DNA of 40,736 nucleotides from Xanthomonas populi. GTDB taxonomy: Bacteria > Pseudomonadota > Gammaproteobacteria > Xanthomonadales > Xanthomonadaceae. Below, piece after piece: positions 9,932-19,809 of the stretch (position 1 is its first letter; every line of letters starts with the position of its first letter). The translations under genes were made by a program, and so were the position numbers. The stretch spans positions 1 to 40,736 of the forward strand of contig NZ_MDEJ01000024.1 of the NCBI RefSeq assembly GCF_002940065.1. The letters run 5' to 3'. The notes beneath the pieces were generated by a model. That model ran no database searches. It was not told the DNA's origin and saw only the letters and a program-made list of their open reading frames with translations.

Positions 9932-11020
9932 ATGGCGAAAGTGCAGTTGGAAGGTGTCCGCAAGGTCTACGAAAACGGCCAGGTCGCGGTGCAAGGTGCG
10001 AGCTTCGAAGTTGCCGACGGCGAGCTGATGGTGCTGGTGGGTCCGTCCGGCTGCGGCAAGTCGACCTTGCTGCGCATGATCGCCGGGCTTGAGGACATCA
10101 GCGCTGGCACGCTGAAGATCGGCGAGCGCGTGGTCAACGACGTGGCGCCGAAAGATCGCGACATCGCCATGGTGTTCCAGAGCTATGCGTTGTATCCGCA
10201 TATGACCGTGGCCGAGAACCTGTCCTTCGGCCTCAAGCTGCGCGGCCATCCGAAGCAGGTCATCGCCGCACGCGTCGATACCGCCGCCGAATTGCTCGGC
10301 TTGACCCCGATGCTGGACAAGCTGCCCAAAGCGATGTCCGGCGGCCAGCGTCAGCGCGTGGCCTTGGGCCGGGCGATGGTGCGCGAGTCGTCGGTGTTCC
10401 TGCTCGACGAACCGCTGTCCAATCTGGATGCCAAGCTGCGCCACAGCGTGCGGACCGAGATTGCGCAGCTGCACCGCACGCTCGGCACTACGATGATCTA
10501 CGTCACCCACGACCAGGTCGAAGCGATGACGCTCGGCCAGCGCATCGTGGTGCTCAAGGATGGCGTGATCCAGCAGATCGACAGCCCGATGGCGCTGTAT
10601 GAGCGCCCGGTCAATCTGTTCGTGGCCGGCTTTCTCGGCAGCCCGGCGATGAACCTGCTGCAGGGACGTCTGGACGAGCAGGACGGCCTGCATCTGGTCA
10701 TGGCCGACGGCTGGCGCGTGCCGCTGGGTGCGGCGCGGGTGGATCGCAGTTGGTTCGGTTGTGACCTGATCGTCGGCGTGCGCCCGGAGCATCTGCAGCC
10801 ATCTGAGGATGCGCTGCTGGGCTTCGATGCAAAGGTGGAAGTCATCGAGCCGGTCGGCAACGAGATCTTCCTCAACCTCGACCGTGGTGGGCAGCCGCTG
10901 GTTATTCGCGTGGCGCCGCAGGCGTTGCCGGCGATCGGTCAGCCACTGCGCCTGGCGCTGCGTGGCGAAGCGCTGCACTTCTTCGGCCCTGCCACCGGTG
11001 AGCGGCTGGATCCGGCTTAA
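9932..11020 (+). CDS. Sugar ABC transporter ATP-binding protein (UgpC/MalK/MsmX type)
   Basis: ATPase subunit of a carbohydrate importer at the inner membrane. 362 residues: Walker A GPSGCGKST near 38, Q-loop VFQSYALYPHM, signature SGGQRQRVALGRA, Walker B SSVFLLDEPLSNLD, switch His in YVTHDQVEAMT, then a C-terminal TOBE/OB domain (VGVRPEHL) as in MalK. The start ATG 9932 (MAKVQLEGV) fits the family; upstream in-frame codons look non-homologous. No permease or binding-protein genes adjoin, so it is probably a shared ATPase serving several sugar importers. A LacI-type operator upstream suggests sugar induction. UgpC, MalK and MsmX cannot be told apart by sequence alone. Confidence 0.92.
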   Translation: MAKVQLEGVRKVYENGQVAVQGASFEVADGELMVLVGPSGCGKSTLLRMIAGLEDISAGTLKIGERVVNDVAPKDRDIAMVFQSYALYPHMTVAENLSFGLKLRGHPKQVIAARVDTAAELLGLTPMLDKLPKAMSGGQRQRVALGRAMVRESSVFLLDEPLSNLDAKLRHSVRTEIAQLHRTLGTTMIYVTHDQVEAMTLGQRIVVLKDGVIQQIDSPMALYERPVNLFVAGFLGSPAMNLLQGRLDEQDGLHLVMADGWRVPLGAARVDRSWFGCDLIVGVRPEHLQPSEDALLGFDAKVEVIEPVGNEIFLNLDRGGQPLVIRVAPQALPAIGQPLRLALRGEALHFFGPATGERLDPA

Positions 11021-11904
11021 CGCTCCAATCCTGGTGTAATGGCAAGTGGGCGTGCGCTGTGCGCGCCCACTTGCAATGTGGCCCCAGCCTCCAATGTCAG
11101 TTCCAACGGCAGCACCGCCAACGCCAGGTCACCAGCCACACTGACCAGCGTGCCGATGGCCGTTCCATCCAGCGTGACCGCGCCGCCCGCATCGATCAGG
11201 CCATCGACTTCCAGCAGCTGCAAGGCGCGCTTGGCTTTACCCAGGAAGTGCGTGCGCGCGACGATCTCCTGGCCGGGATAACAGCCCTTTTTCACACTGA
11301 AAGCGTGCAGGCGATCTAGCGCCAACTGTTGCGGCGTCCATTGTTCGCGTTGTGCATCGGGCAGCCGCGCCAATCCCAGTTGCAGATCGGCGCGGCGCCA
11401 TTCAACATCCCCGCTCGGTAATTCGATAGGCGCTGCCAATGCTTCCGCCGCCAATGCTTCTTCGGCATTCAGCAGTAGCGTGCGCGGCAGGGCAGTGGTG
11501 CCCATGTCGAATTCGATACGCTGCGTTCCGATAGCGGCATTCGCACCTTGCGCGCGCTGCGGCGCTTTGAATCCGCCATGTGCATACAGCGCTGCAGCAT
11601 CGATCTTGAGCTTGCGCCGAAATACGAAACGGCCAAGTTGCAAGGCGATCTCGGCCGCATTGCCATCGGGCAACAGCATCAGCAAATTTGCATCGTCCTC
11701 TCGCAAGAGTGCGAAGATGGCAATCACGCGCCCTTTCGAAGTCAACCACGCATTCCACTGCCACTGCCCAACCGCCAGCGCCTGTACGTCGTTGGAAAAT
11801 TGCGCATGCGCGAACGCCACTGCATCCGTCCCGATCAAGCGGACGTATTGCATGCTGTGCAGGGAGCCAAAACCCTGCGGAATAAGATTCAGGTTGTCAG
11901 CCAC
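11017..11904 (-). CDS. ygfZ: YgfZ-family folate-binding protein (Fe-S cluster repair factor)
   Basis: YgfZ/IBA57 proteins use tetrahydrofolate to help assemble or repair Fe-S clusters of selected enzymes. The 295-residue protein has the GcvT-like fold and the defining motif KKGCYPGQEIVAR near residue 200, with the essential cysteine. The start chosen is GTG 11904 (MADNLNLIP); no good Shine-Dalgarno is visible and the ATG at residue 18 (MQYVRLIG) is an alternative. It is convergent with the ABC ATPase gene, sharing 4 bases at the stops, and divergent from the sdh block. Placement beside Fe-S-containing succinate dehydrogenase is suggestive, but its specific clients are not shown. Confidence 0.93.
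   Translation of the reverse strand: MADNLNLIPQGFGSLHSMQYVRLIGTDAVAFAHAQFSNDVQALAVGQWQWNAWLTSKGRVIAIFALLREDDANLLMLLPDGNAAEIALQLGRFVFRRKLKIDAAALYAHGGFKAPQRAQGANAAIGTQRIEFDMGTTALPRTLLLNAEEALAAEALAAPIELPSGDVEWRRADLQLGLARLPDAQREQWTPQQLALDRLHAFSVKKGCYPGQEIVARTHFLGKAKRALQLLEVDGLIDAGGAVTLDGTAIGTLVSVAGDLALAVLPLELTLEAGATLQVGAHSARPLAITPGLER
11042..11074. terminator. Strong palindrome inside the 3' end of ygfZ
   Basis: GCAAGTGGGCG (11042-11052) and CGCCCACTTGC (11064-11074) form an 11-bp perfect stem with an 11-base, partly self-complementary loop. It starts 22 bases after the stop of the convergent ABC ATPase gene while coding for the ygfZ C-terminus. It probably stops or stabilises the ATPase transcript; there is no U-tract, so the terminator role is inferred. 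Confidence 0.5.
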
Positions 11905-11923
11905 GGAAGGGGAGGACTAAAAT
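11894..11923 (+). promoter_or_regulatory. Candidate sigma-70 promoter for the sdh operon
   Basis: TTGTCA (11894-11899) and TAAAAT (11918-11923) are spaced by 18 bases and sit just before sdhAF4. Transcription would start near 11930, giving a leader of about 14 bases. The -35 hexamer overlaps the beginning of ygfZ on the other strand, so the two genes may influence each other. Confidence 0.55.
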
Positions 11924-11943
11924 CGTAATGTTGTGAGACCACT

Positions 11944-12114
11944 ATGATAGGCCATTCAACCCCCACCCCAGTGCAGGATTCCGAGACGCAGCCTTCTTCT
12001 AAGGAGCACATTCCCGAGAAGCAGCCACTGCCCAATGAGATTGCTGGGCGCGACGGCCCTGAGCCAACGCGCTACGGCGACTGGGAAAAAAATGGACGCT
12101 GCATCGATTTTTGA
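11944..12114 (+). CDS. SdhAF4/DUF1674-type succinate dehydrogenase assembly factor
   Basis: A short 56-residue gene. Its C-terminal half carries the conserved DUF1674 block, EIAGRDGPEPTRYGDWE followed by NGRCIDF; the N-terminal half is polar, rich in Pro, Glu and Gln and likely disordered. Mitochondrial SDHAF4 and its bacterial relatives bind flavinated SdhA and protect it before it joins SdhB. Here it lies 56 bases upstream of sdhC and behind a good promoter, which fits. The Shine-Dalgarno is weak (GTGAG). Its size makes it easy to miss in automated annotation. Confidence 0.88.
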   Translation: MIGHSTPTPVQDSETQPSSKEHIPEKQPLPNEIAGRDGPEPTRYGDWEKNGRCIDF

Positions 12115-12170
12115 GCAGCTTTTAGCCACAGCGGCCTAGTGCCGCCCAGCCGAGATAACGAGCCAAGCGA

Positions 12171-12566
12171 ATGGCGATCCGAGAACGTCCTCTTTCCCCG
12201 CATCTCCAGGTGTACCGCTGGCAGATACAGATGGTTACCTCGATTCTCAATCGAGCCACCGGCATCGTACTGTCCATCGGCGCCCTGGTGATTGCCGCCG
12301 CCTTGCTCACATTGATGCTTGGCCCTGACCACTGGAATTGTTTCCGCGAACACGCCTCGGCGTGGTACGGCCAGGTCTTCCTGTTCGGCTGGACCTGGTC
12401 CTTTGCGTTTCACCTGTTTGGTGGATTGCGCCACATGCTGCAGGACTTCGGTCAGGGCTATGCCGTGCGTTCGTTCGTCAGCCTTGGCTGGCTGTCGGTC
12501 ATTCTGAGTTTTGTGCTCACCGCTGCCATCTGGGCGTATGTGTTGCTGTCCGGAGGTGCCGTATGA
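12171..12566 (+). CDS. sdhC: Succinate dehydrogenase cytochrome b556 subunit
   Basis: Membrane anchor of complex II that helps bind heme b and ubiquinone. 131 residues with the family N-terminus RPLSPHLQVYRW, the SILNRATG stretch (quinone site serine and arginine in the family), and three hydrophobic helices; FHLFGGLRHM in the second helix contains the heme-ligand histidine candidates. ATG 12171 gives the normal length. The stop overlaps the sdhD start (ATGA 12563-12566). Confidence 0.96.
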   Translation: MAIRERPLSPHLQVYRWQIQMVTSILNRATGIVLSIGALVIAAALLTLMLGPDHWNCFREHASAWYGQVFLFGWTWSFAFHLFGGLRHMLQDFGQGYAVRSFVSLGWLSVILSFVLTAAIWAYVLLSGGAV

Positions 12567-12949
12567 ATCGCTACCGTACCCCGCTGAAAAACGTGCGTGG
12601 CCTGGGTGCTGCTAAGACCGGCACCGAACACTTTGTGGTGCAGCGCCTGACCGCCACCGCACTGGTGCCGCTGTCGATCTGGTTCCTGATCTTCGTACTG
12701 AGCCTGATCGGTGCCGACCACGCTGCAGCCAGCGCTGCCGTGGCTAAACCATGGAACGCGATTCTGCTGGTCGGCTTTCTGATCGCCTCGTTCTGGCATG
12801 CGCAGTTGGGCATGCAGGTGGTGATGGAAGATTACGTGCACAACTCGCTGCTCGCGCTTGCGGCGCAGACCATCGTGCGCTTCGTCGCCGTGCTGGGCGC
12901 CATTGTCAGCGTGTTTGCCGTGGCGCGTATCGCGCTTGGCTTCAGCTGA
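12563..12949 (+). CDS. sdhD: Succinate dehydrogenase hydrophobic membrane anchor subunit
   Basis: Second membrane anchor of complex II. 128 residues and three predicted helices; FWHAQLGMQVVMEDY (about 77-91) holds the conserved heme-ligand histidine (H79) and the Asp-Tyr pair of the quinone site (D90-Y91). ATG 12563 overlaps the sdhC stop and has GGAGG about 7 bases before it, so it combines coupling with its own ribosome site. 33 bases separate it from sdhA. Confidence 0.95.
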   Translation: MNRYRTPLKNVRGLGAAKTGTEHFVVQRLTATALVPLSIWFLIFVLSLIGADHAAASAAVAKPWNAILLVGFLIASFWHAQLGMQVVMEDYVHNSLLALAAQTIVRFVAVLGAIVSVFAVARIALGFS

Positions 12950-12982
12950 GCCGCCCGCGACCAAACAGGAATCCATAATTCG

Positions 12983-14773
12983 ATGTCCGCTTACAAGATC
13001 ACAGAACACAAGTACGACATGGTCGTGGTAGGCGCCGGCGGCGCCGGCCTGCGCGCTACGTTCGGCTTGGCCCAGAAGGGGCTGCAGACGGTCTGCCTGA
13101 CCAAGGTCTTTCCGACCCGTTCGCATACCGTGGCGGCGCAGGGCGGCATTTCCGCCGCGCTCGGCAACATGGGCGAAGACGATTGGCGCTACCACTTCTA
13201 CGACACCATTAAGGGCTCCGATTGGCTCGGCGACCAGGACGCGATCGAGTACATGTGTCGTGAGGCGATCCCGGCCATCATTGAGCTCGAACATTACGGC
13301 GTGCCGTTCTCGCGTACCGAAGAAGGCAAGATCTATCAGCGCCCGTTCGGTGGCATGACCACCAAGTATGGCGAAGGCCCGCCTGCACAGCGCACCTGCG
13401 CTGCGGCCGACCGTACAGGTCACGCCATGCTGCACACCTTGTATCAGCAGTCGCTGGCACACAACGCGCGTTTCATGATCGAGTATTTCGCGCTCGATCT
13501 AATCTTCGACGAAGAAGGCGTCTGCCGCGGCGTGCTAGCGCTGGACATGGCCGAGGGCTCGCTGCATCTGTTCCGCGCCCACGGCGTGGTGCTGGCCACC
13601 GGCGGCTATGGCCGCGCATATTTCAGCGCCACCTCTGCCCATACCTGTACAGGTGACGGCGGCGGCTTGGTCATGCGTGCCGGCCTGCCTGTGCAGGACA
13701 TGGAGTTCGTGCAGTTCCATCCCACCGGCATCTACGGTGCGGGCTGCCTGATCACCGAAGGCGTCCGCGGCGAAGGCGGCATTCTGCGCAATAGCAACGG
13801 CGAGCGCTTCATGGAGCGCTATGCACCGCACTACAAGGATCTGGCATCGCGCGACGTGGTGTCGCGTTCGATGACCGTGGAGATCCGCGAAGGCCGTGGC
13901 GTTGGCGAGCACAAGGACCACATCCTGCTCGACCTGACCCATCTCGGCCCGGAAGTGATCAACGAAAAGCTGCCCGGTATTGCCGAAAGCGCGCACATCT
14001 TTGCCGGTGTGGACGTAACCAAGCAGCCGATCCCGGTGCTGCCGACCGTGCACTACAACATGGGCGGCATTCCGACCAATTTTTACGGCGAAGTCGTGCG
14101 CAAGCAGGGCGACAATCCGGATGCCGTGGTGCCAGGGCTGTACGCAATCGGCGAAGCCGCTTGCGTGTCGGTGCATGGTGCCAACCGTCTAGGCTCCAAT
14201 TCGTTGCTGGATCTGGTGGTGTTCGGCCGTGCGGTTGCAAACCGCTGCGCAGAGACAGTCAAGCCCAACCAGCCGCACAAGACGTTGCCATCGGATGTCT
14301 GCGACAAGTCGCTGGGCTTGCTGGACAAGTTGCGTCACGCCAATGGCTCCACGCCGACCTCGGTGATCCGCGACAACATGCAGCGCACCATGCAGTCTGA
14401 CGCGGCAGTGTTCCGTACCAGCAAGACCCTGAAAGAGGGCGTCGACAAGATGGCCGAGATCTTCGCCACCTTTGAAGACGTCAAGGTCTCTGACCGTTCG
14501 CTTGTGTGGAACTCGGATCTGATCGAAACCTACGAGTTGAACAACCTGCTGCTCAACGCAGTGGCGACGATCAACTCGGCCGAACAGCGCAAAGAAAGCC
14601 GCGGCGCGCATTCGCACGAAGACTTTCCTGATCGCGACGACGTCACCTGGCAGAAGCACACGCTGGTCACTGTCGACGACAAGGGCAAGTGCGAGTTCGA
14701 GTATCGCCCGGTGCACATGTACACGCTGAGCAAGGACGTGGACGTGGTCCCGCCTAAGCCGCGCGTTTATTGA
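12983..14773 (+). CDS. sdhA: Succinate dehydrogenase flavoprotein subunit
   Basis: Catalytic subunit that oxidises succinate to fumarate in the TCA cycle and passes electrons to SdhB. 596 residues, standard for the family. Visible are the FAD-binding [12 protein letters not shown] (about 14-25), the covalent-FAD histidine H48 in [11 protein letters not shown], the substrate region [16 protein letters not shown] with the following RGEGG, and [18 protein letters not shown] near the C-terminal FAD contact. ATG 12983 gives the canonical start. Flavination probably uses SdhE, and SdhAF4 would protect it; both are encoded in the same block. A 229-base gap follows before sdhB. Confidence 0.98.
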   Translation: MSAYKITEHKYDMVVVGAGGAGLRATFGLAQKGLQTVCLTKVFPTRSHTVAAQGGISAALGNMGEDDWRYHFYDTIKGSDWLGDQDAIEYMCREAIPAIIELEHYGVPFSRTEEGKIYQRPFGGMTTKYGEGPPAQRTCAAADRTGHAMLHTLYQQSLAHNARFMIEYFALDLIFDEEGVCRGVLALDMAEGSLHLFRAHGVVLATGGYGRAYFSATSAHTCTGDGGGLVMRAGLPVQDMEFVQFHPTGIYGAGCLITEGVRGEGGILRNSNGERFMERYAPHYKDLASRDVVSRSMTVEIREGRGVGEHKDHILLDLTHLGPEVINEKLPGIAESAHIFAGVDVTKQPIPVLPTVHYNMGGIPTNFYGEVVRKQGDNPDAVVPGLYAIGEAACVSVHGANRLGSNSLLDLVVFGRAVANRCAETVKPNQPHKTLPSDVCDKSLGLLDKLRHANGSTPTSVIRDNMQRTMQSDAAVFRTSKTLKEGVDKMAEIFATFEDVKVSDRSLVWNSDLIETYELNNLLLNAVATINSAEQRKESRGAHSHEDFPDRDDVTWQKHTLVTVDDKGKCEFEYRPVHMYTLSKDVDVVPPKPRVY

Positions 14774-15002
14774 ACGATGCGCATGGATCGATCCGCTTGC
14801 ATGTTGCCTCTGTCCGCCTGTATGTCTGGACGCTGCAGCACTGCATCGCTGGAGTCGCATCGCGACATGACGCAGGAGCAGTGCCGGCTGTACGCCGGTC
14901 GCTGCGCCACCACTTCGGTGGTGGCATCCATCGCCTTTACCTTCATGCGCACGGTGCGGTTGTCGTTCGCACCGCGCATCGCCTGAGCCAACGAGAGCAG
15001 CT
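14774..15002 (+). other. sdhA-sdhB intergenic region
   Basis: 229 bases inside an otherwise compact operon. A 69-codon open frame (14777-14986) exists, but its cysteine- and serine-rich content resembles no protein I recognise and has no clear ribosome site. The notable element is the UUCG hairpin at 14906-14925. The GAGAGCAG stretch just before 15003 is the likely sdhB ribosome site. Confidence 0.5.
14906..14925 (+). promoter_or_regulatory. UUCG-capped hairpin between sdhA and sdhB
   Basis: GCCACCAC (14906-14913), TTCG loop and GTGGTGGC (14918-14925) make a perfect 8-bp stem with an exceptionally stable tetraloop. No U-tract follows, so it is more likely an mRNA stability or processing element that sets the sdhCDA to sdhB ratio than a full terminator. 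Confidence 0.6.
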
Positions 15003-15785
15003 ATGGCAGAGTTCACCCTCCCCAAGAATTCAAAGATCGGCAAGGGTAAGCACTACCCTGCACCGGGCGCCAAGAACAAGCGCACCTTCAAGGTCTACCG
15101 CTGGGATCCGGATGGCGAGGCTAATCCGCGTACCGACAGCTACGAGATCGATCTCGACAAGTGCGGCCCGATGGTGCTGGACGCGTTGATCAAGATCAAG
15201 AACGAGATCGATCCGACATTGACGTTCCGCCGCTCGTGTCGCGAAGGTATCTGCGGCTCGTGCGCGATGAATATCGACGGCACCAACACGTTGGCGTGCA
15301 CCAAGGCGATTGCCGCCTGCGGCAAGGCCGAAGTTCCGATCTATCCGCTGCCGCACATGAGCGTGATCAAGGATCTGGTGCCGGATCTGACCCATTTCTA
15401 CGCGCAGTACGCGTCGATCAAGCCGTGGATCCGCACCCAGACCCCGCCGCCGCCGGATCGCGAGCGCCTGCAGTCCCCGGAAGACCGCCGCAAGCTCGAT
15501 GGGTTATACGAGTGCATTCTGTGCGCTTGCTGTTCAACCAGCTGCCCGAGCTACTGGTGGAATGGTGAGCGTTATCTGGGGCCGGCGATCCTGCTGCAGG
15601 CCTACCGCTGGATCATTGATTCGCGCGATGAAGACACTGGTGCGCGTCTGGACGATCTGGAAGATCCGTTCAAGCTGTATCGCTGCCACACCATCATGAA
15701 CTGCGCACGGACCTGCCCGAAGGGATTGAACCCGGCGCTGGCGATTGCCGAGATCAAGAAGTTGATGATGGCGCGTCGCGCCTGA
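15003..15785 (+). CDS. sdhB: Succinate dehydrogenase iron-sulfur subunit
   Basis: Transfers electrons from SdhA to ubiquinone through three Fe-S clusters. 260 residues. Cysteines 79, 84, 87 and 99 (CREGICGSC and LAC) bind the 2Fe-2S centre; [12 protein letters not shown] and [14 protein letters not shown] in the C-terminal half bind the 4Fe-4S and 3Fe-4S centres. The N-terminus carries about 25 extra basic residues before the ferredoxin domain, as in several Xanthomonadaceae. It is separated from sdhA by 229 bases with a hairpin and followed by sdhE. Confidence 0.97.
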   Translation: MAEFTLPKNSKIGKGKHYPAPGAKNKRTFKVYRWDPDGEANPRTDSYEIDLDKCGPMVLDALIKIKNEIDPTLTFRRSCREGICGSCAMNIDGTNTLACTKAIAACGKAEVPIYPLPHMSVIKDLVPDLTHFYAQYASIKPWIRTQTPPPPDRERLQSPEDRRKLDGLYECILCACCSTSCPSYWWNGERYLGPAILLQAYRWIIDSRDEDTGARLDDLEDPFKLYRCHTIMNCARTCPKGLNPALAIAEIKKLMMARRA

Positions 15786-15799
15786 TCGCAAGGCAATGA

Positions 15800-16568
<769 letters not shown>

Positions 16569-16573
16569 ACCGC

Positions 16574-17815
16574 ATGTTCAAACCTATCCCGGTTGCCATC
16601 GGCTTGCGCTACCTGCGTGCCAAGCGGCGCAATGGCTTCATCTCGTTTATCTCGATGGCATCGATCCTGGGCATCGCCCTGGGTGTAACGGTGCTGATCA
16701 CCACGCTGGCGGTCATGAGCGGTTTCCAGAAGGAAATCCGTGACCGCCTGCTGCAGATGGCCGCACACGCCACGGTCAGCGCAGACGGCGCACCGATGCA
16801 CGACTGGCAGCACGCGGTCGAGGTCGCCATGGCCGATCCGCGTATCGCCGGTGCCGCGCCCTATATTGAAACAGAATCGCTGCTGCAAGGCCCGCGCAAG
16901 CAGCCGGCGATCGTGCGCGGCATTATTCCCGCCGAAGAAGGCAAGGTCTCGGTACTGGCCAAGAAGATGCAGCAGGGTTCGGTCGATAGTCTGACCCCGG
17001 GTTCCTACAACATCGTCATCGGCAAGGAACTGGCGATCTGGCTGGGCGTGGAGGTCGGCGACAGCCTTGTCGTCTTGCTCAGCGATACCCAGGCCACTCC
17101 GCTGGGCGCGATGCCGCGGCTCAAGCGCTTCACCGTCAGCGGTATTTTCGAAGCGGGCTACAACGAAATCGACCGCGGTCTAGCGGTGGTCAACATGCAG
17201 GACCTAGCGCGCGTGTTACGCATGGAGGGCGTCACCGGCGTGCGGCTGCGGCTGCACGACATGGATCAAGCCTGGACCGTGGCACGCGACCTTGCGATCA
17301 AGTTGAATGGCCCGTATCTGGTGAGCGACTGGACTCAGGAAAACGCCAATCTCTACCATTCGTTAAAGATGGAAAAGACCGTGATGGGCATCCTGTTGTC
17401 GCTGATCGTGGCGATGGGTGCCTTCAACCTGGTGTCTTCGCAGGTGATGCTGGTGACCGACAAACAAGCCGATATCGCCATCCTGCGCACGCTGGGCTTG
17501 TCGCCTGCGGGGGTGATGCAGGTGTTCATGGTGCAAGGCTCGTTGATCGGCTTCATGGGCACGATCATGGGGGTGATCGGCGGCATCGTGCTGACGCTCA
17601 ATCTGGAACGCATCCTCGGCGTGATCGAGACCATCTTCAGCGTCAAGCTGCTGCCGGAGGATGTGTACTACATCACCGGCCTGCCGACTGATATGCAGAC
17701 CCAGGACGTGGTGGTGATCACCGTGGTGGCGTTGGTGATGAGTTTCCTGGCGACCTTGTATCCGGCATGGCGCGCCTCGCGCACGCAGCCGGCGGAGGCG
17801 CTGCGCTATGAATGA
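16574..17815 (+). CDS. lolC: Lipoprotein-releasing ABC transporter permease (LolC/LolE)
   Basis: Inner-membrane permease that, with LolD, extracts lipoproteins and hands them to LolA. 413 residues from ATG 16574 ([16 protein letters not shown]); an upstream ATG 16547 would add nine residues. It has the MacB/LolC layout: first helix ([17 protein letters not shown]), a periplasmic domain of about 230 residues, and three C-terminal helices with the FtsX motif [12 protein letters not shown]. Only one LolC/E permease is present, so it may act as a homodimer (LolF type), although a second could lie elsewhere. The stop overlaps the lolD start. Confidence 0.92.
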   Translation: MFKPIPVAIGLRYLRAKRRNGFISFISMASILGIALGVTVLITTLAVMSGFQKEIRDRLLQMAAHATVSADGAPMHDWQHAVEVAMADPRIAGAAPYIETESLLQGPRKQPAIVRGIIPAEEGKVSVLAKKMQQGSVDSLTPGSYNIVIGKELAIWLGVEVGDSLVVLLSDTQATPLGAMPRLKRFTVSGIFEAGYNEIDRGLAVVNMQDLARVLRMEGVTGVRLRLHDMDQAWTVARDLAIKLNGPYLVSDWTQENANLYHSLKMEKTVMGILLSLIVAMGAFNLVSSQVMLVTDKQADIAILRTLGLSPAGVMQVFMVQGSLIGFMGTIMGVIGGIVLTLNLERILGVIETIFSVKLLPEDVYYITGLPTDMQTQDVVVITVVALVMSFLATLYPAWRASRTQPAEALRYE

Positions 17816-18542
17816 GATCCGGGAATCGGCAGTGCAACAGCCAAATCAAGCAGAGGCGGTGATCCGCGCCGAGGGTCTGGCCAAGACCTACGCCGAAGGC
17901 AAAATTCGTACGCCGGTGTTCGATGGATTGGATCTGTCGGTGGCGACCGGCGAAACGGTTGCGATCGTCGGCGCTTCCGGCGCGGGCAAGAGCACGCTGC
18001 TGCACTTGCTCGGCGGGCTGGATATTCCGACCTCGGGCGAGGTGTATGTGGCAGGGCGTCGCATGTCGGCGCTGTCCGATGCCGAGCGCGGCAAGCTACG
18101 CAATCAGGCGCTGGGTTTCGTGTACCAGTTCCATCATCTGCTACCGGAATTCACCGCGTTGGAGAACGTGATGATGCCGGTGCTGTTGTCTGGCACAGGG
18201 GTGTCGGTTGCCCGGGCGCAGGCCCTGCAGTTGCTGGAATCGGTCGGGCTCGGGCATCGCATCGAGCACAAGCCCAGCGAGTTGTCTGGCGGCGAGCGTC
18301 AGCGTGCTGCAGTGGCGCGTGCGCTGGTGAACAAGCCGGGCTGCGTGCTGGGCGATGAGCCCACCGGCAACCTGGACGACAACACCGCGGAGATCGTGTT
18401 CGAGCTGATGCTGGAACTCAATCGTGCTCAGCGCACCAGTCTTGTGCTGGTGACGCACGATCGCAGTCTGGCGCGTCGCCTCGATCGCGTGCTGGAGCTG
18501 CATCAGGGCAAGCTGCGCGAGTTGGCGCCGTCTGCGGTATAA
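17808..18542 (+). CDS. lolD: Lipoprotein-releasing ABC transporter ATP-binding protein
   Basis: ATPase of the Lol export complex. 244 residues: Walker [19 protein letters not shown], the Q-loop [18 protein letters not shown] with the LolD-type spacing, signature [15 protein letters not shown], Walker [14 protein letters not shown] and the switch His in [14 protein letters not shown] 17808 overlaps the last codons of lolC by 8 bases, indicating coupling. An inverted repeat directly after the stop (18543-18583) probably ends the operon. Confidence 0.95.
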   Translation: MNEIRESAVQQPNQAEAVIRAEGLAKTYAEGKIRTPVFDGLDLSVATGETVAIVGASGAGKSTLLHLLGGLDIPTSGEVYVAGRRMSALSDAERGKLRNQALGFVYQFHHLLPEFTALENVMMPVLLSGTGVSVARAQALQLLESVGLGHRIEHKPSELSGGERQRAAVARALVNKPGCVLGDEPTGNLDDNTAEIVFELMLELNRAQRTSLVLVTHDRSLARRLDRVLELHQGKLRELAPSAV

Positions 18543-18583
18543 GCAACGCCCAGCCATCGGAATCTCTGGCGACTGGGCATTGC
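18543..18583 (+). terminator. Hairpin after lolD
   Basis: GCAACGCCCAG (18543-18553) pairs with CTGGGCATTGC (18573-18583) with one mismatch, directly after the lolD TAA. The loop has a further CCA/TGG pairing. The following sequence is AT-rich but not a U-run, so termination here is likely but not certain. Confidence 0.5.
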
Positions 18584-18744
18584 TGAAAATTCTGATTGCA
18601 GTGAGCGCTGCATCGACGGGATGCAGCGGCAGGATGTTGCAACAACACGCTTGCTCACGATGTGGTGCTCGCAAGCGCTATCGAGTCAAACGTCGCTTTG
18701 ACAACACGCGGTCGCCGCCACGAATGTAACGGCGACCTTGCGCA

Positions 18745-19809
18745 TCAGGGAATGATGCGCTGCGCACGCAGTCGCGTGAACAGTTCCAGGAACGACGCGC
18801 GGCTGTCGTAGAAGTCCAGAAAGCCCAGCTCGCGGCTCTTGGTCATATCGTTGACGCACTCGATTTCACGGCCAAGGTCGGCGTCGGTGTGCCACCACGA
18901 TGCCAGTCGGTTCACGTCGGCTTCCACTAACCCATGTTGCTTGGCAATCTCGGCCCACACGGCCGGCGCAGTTTCGCCCAAGCGTGCTTCCAGCGGCGCC
19001 TGCGTTTCGGGGCAGGGGAGCGCTTCAAGCCCGAAGAATTCGGCAATCTGGCCCCACATCCAGCGCCAGCGGAACACATCGCCGTTGACGGTGTTGAAGG
19101 CCTGATTGCGTGCGGCCGGGCTGAGTCCGGCCCACGCCAGCTGCCGGCCAAGCAGGCCGGCGTCGGTGAGGTCGGTGAGGCTGTTCCATTGCGCTTGCGA
19201 GCCGGGGAACACGAACGGTTGACCGGTGTGTTTGCACAGCGACGCGTACACCGCCAGTGTCACGCCCATGTTCATCGCATTGCTGCCATTGGCCATGCCG
19301 ATCATGGTGTGCGAGCGATGCACGCTCCAGCCGAAGCCGTGCTGCTGCGCATGTGCGAACAACAGGTCTTCCAGCGTGTAGTAGAAGTTTTCGCCAGGCT
19401 GGCGCGGCTCGCTTTCGCGGAACGGCGTTTCGGCCTTGCCACTGCCGTAGTTCTCGAACGCGCCCAGATAGTGCTTGGTGCCGGTGACCAGCGCCATGTG
19501 CTGCAGCGGTGCATCGCTCAGCGCCTCGCACAGATGCCGCATCATTGCGCCGTTGGCTTCGACGTTTTCGCGCTCGGTATCGCGACGTGTCCATGTGCAG
19601 AAGAACACGTGGGTGATCGGCAGGCCGCGCAGCTCCTTAGCGGTACTCTCGGCATCCAGCAGGTCGGCTGCCACCGGAATCACGCCGTCCTGGGCGAGTG
19701 GGCGACGGGCAAGCCCGTAGACGGTCCAGCCGTCGGCGACCAACACGTTGGCGATGTTGTAACCGGAAATGCCGGTCACGCCGACAATCAATGCAATTCC
19801 TTTACGCAT
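18745..19809 (-). CDS. PRISE-type NAD(P)-dependent short-chain reductase
   Basis: An extended short-chain dehydrogenase resembling plant progesterone 5-beta-reductase and iridoid synthase (PRISE, SDR75E), which reduce C=C bonds of enones. 354 residues: dinucleotide motif GVTGISGYN near residue 10, TGTKHYLG (the lysine that replaces the classic YxxxK lysine) and FYYTLEDLLF (the catalytic tyrosine). ATG 19809 has AAGGAG 9 bases upstream. The gene stands alone and its substrate is unknown. Xanthomonads encountering plant terpenoids or steroids makes a detoxification role conceivable, but that is inference. Confidence 0.8.
   Translation of the reverse strand: MRKGIALIVGVTGISGYNIANVLVADGWTVYGLARRPLAQDGVIPVAADLLDAESTAKELRGLPITHVFFCTWTRRDTERENVEANGAMMRHLCEALSDAPLQHMALVTGTKHYLGAFENYGSGKAETPFRESEPRQPGENFYYTLEDLLFAHAQQHGFGWSVHRSHTMIGMANGSNAMNMGVTLAVYASLCKHTGQPFVFPGSQAQWNSLTDLTDAGLLGRQLAWAGLSPAARNQAFNTVNGDVFRWRWMWGQIAEFFGLEALPCPETQAPLEARLGETAPAVWAEIAKQHGLVEADVNRLASWWHTDADLGREIECVNDMTKSRELGFLDFYDSRASFLELFTRLRAQRIIP

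Noticed and set aside
14777-14986. 69-codon frame between sdhA and sdhB
   Set aside because: No ribosome site or family resemblance, and it spans a strong hairpin; treated as intergenic.
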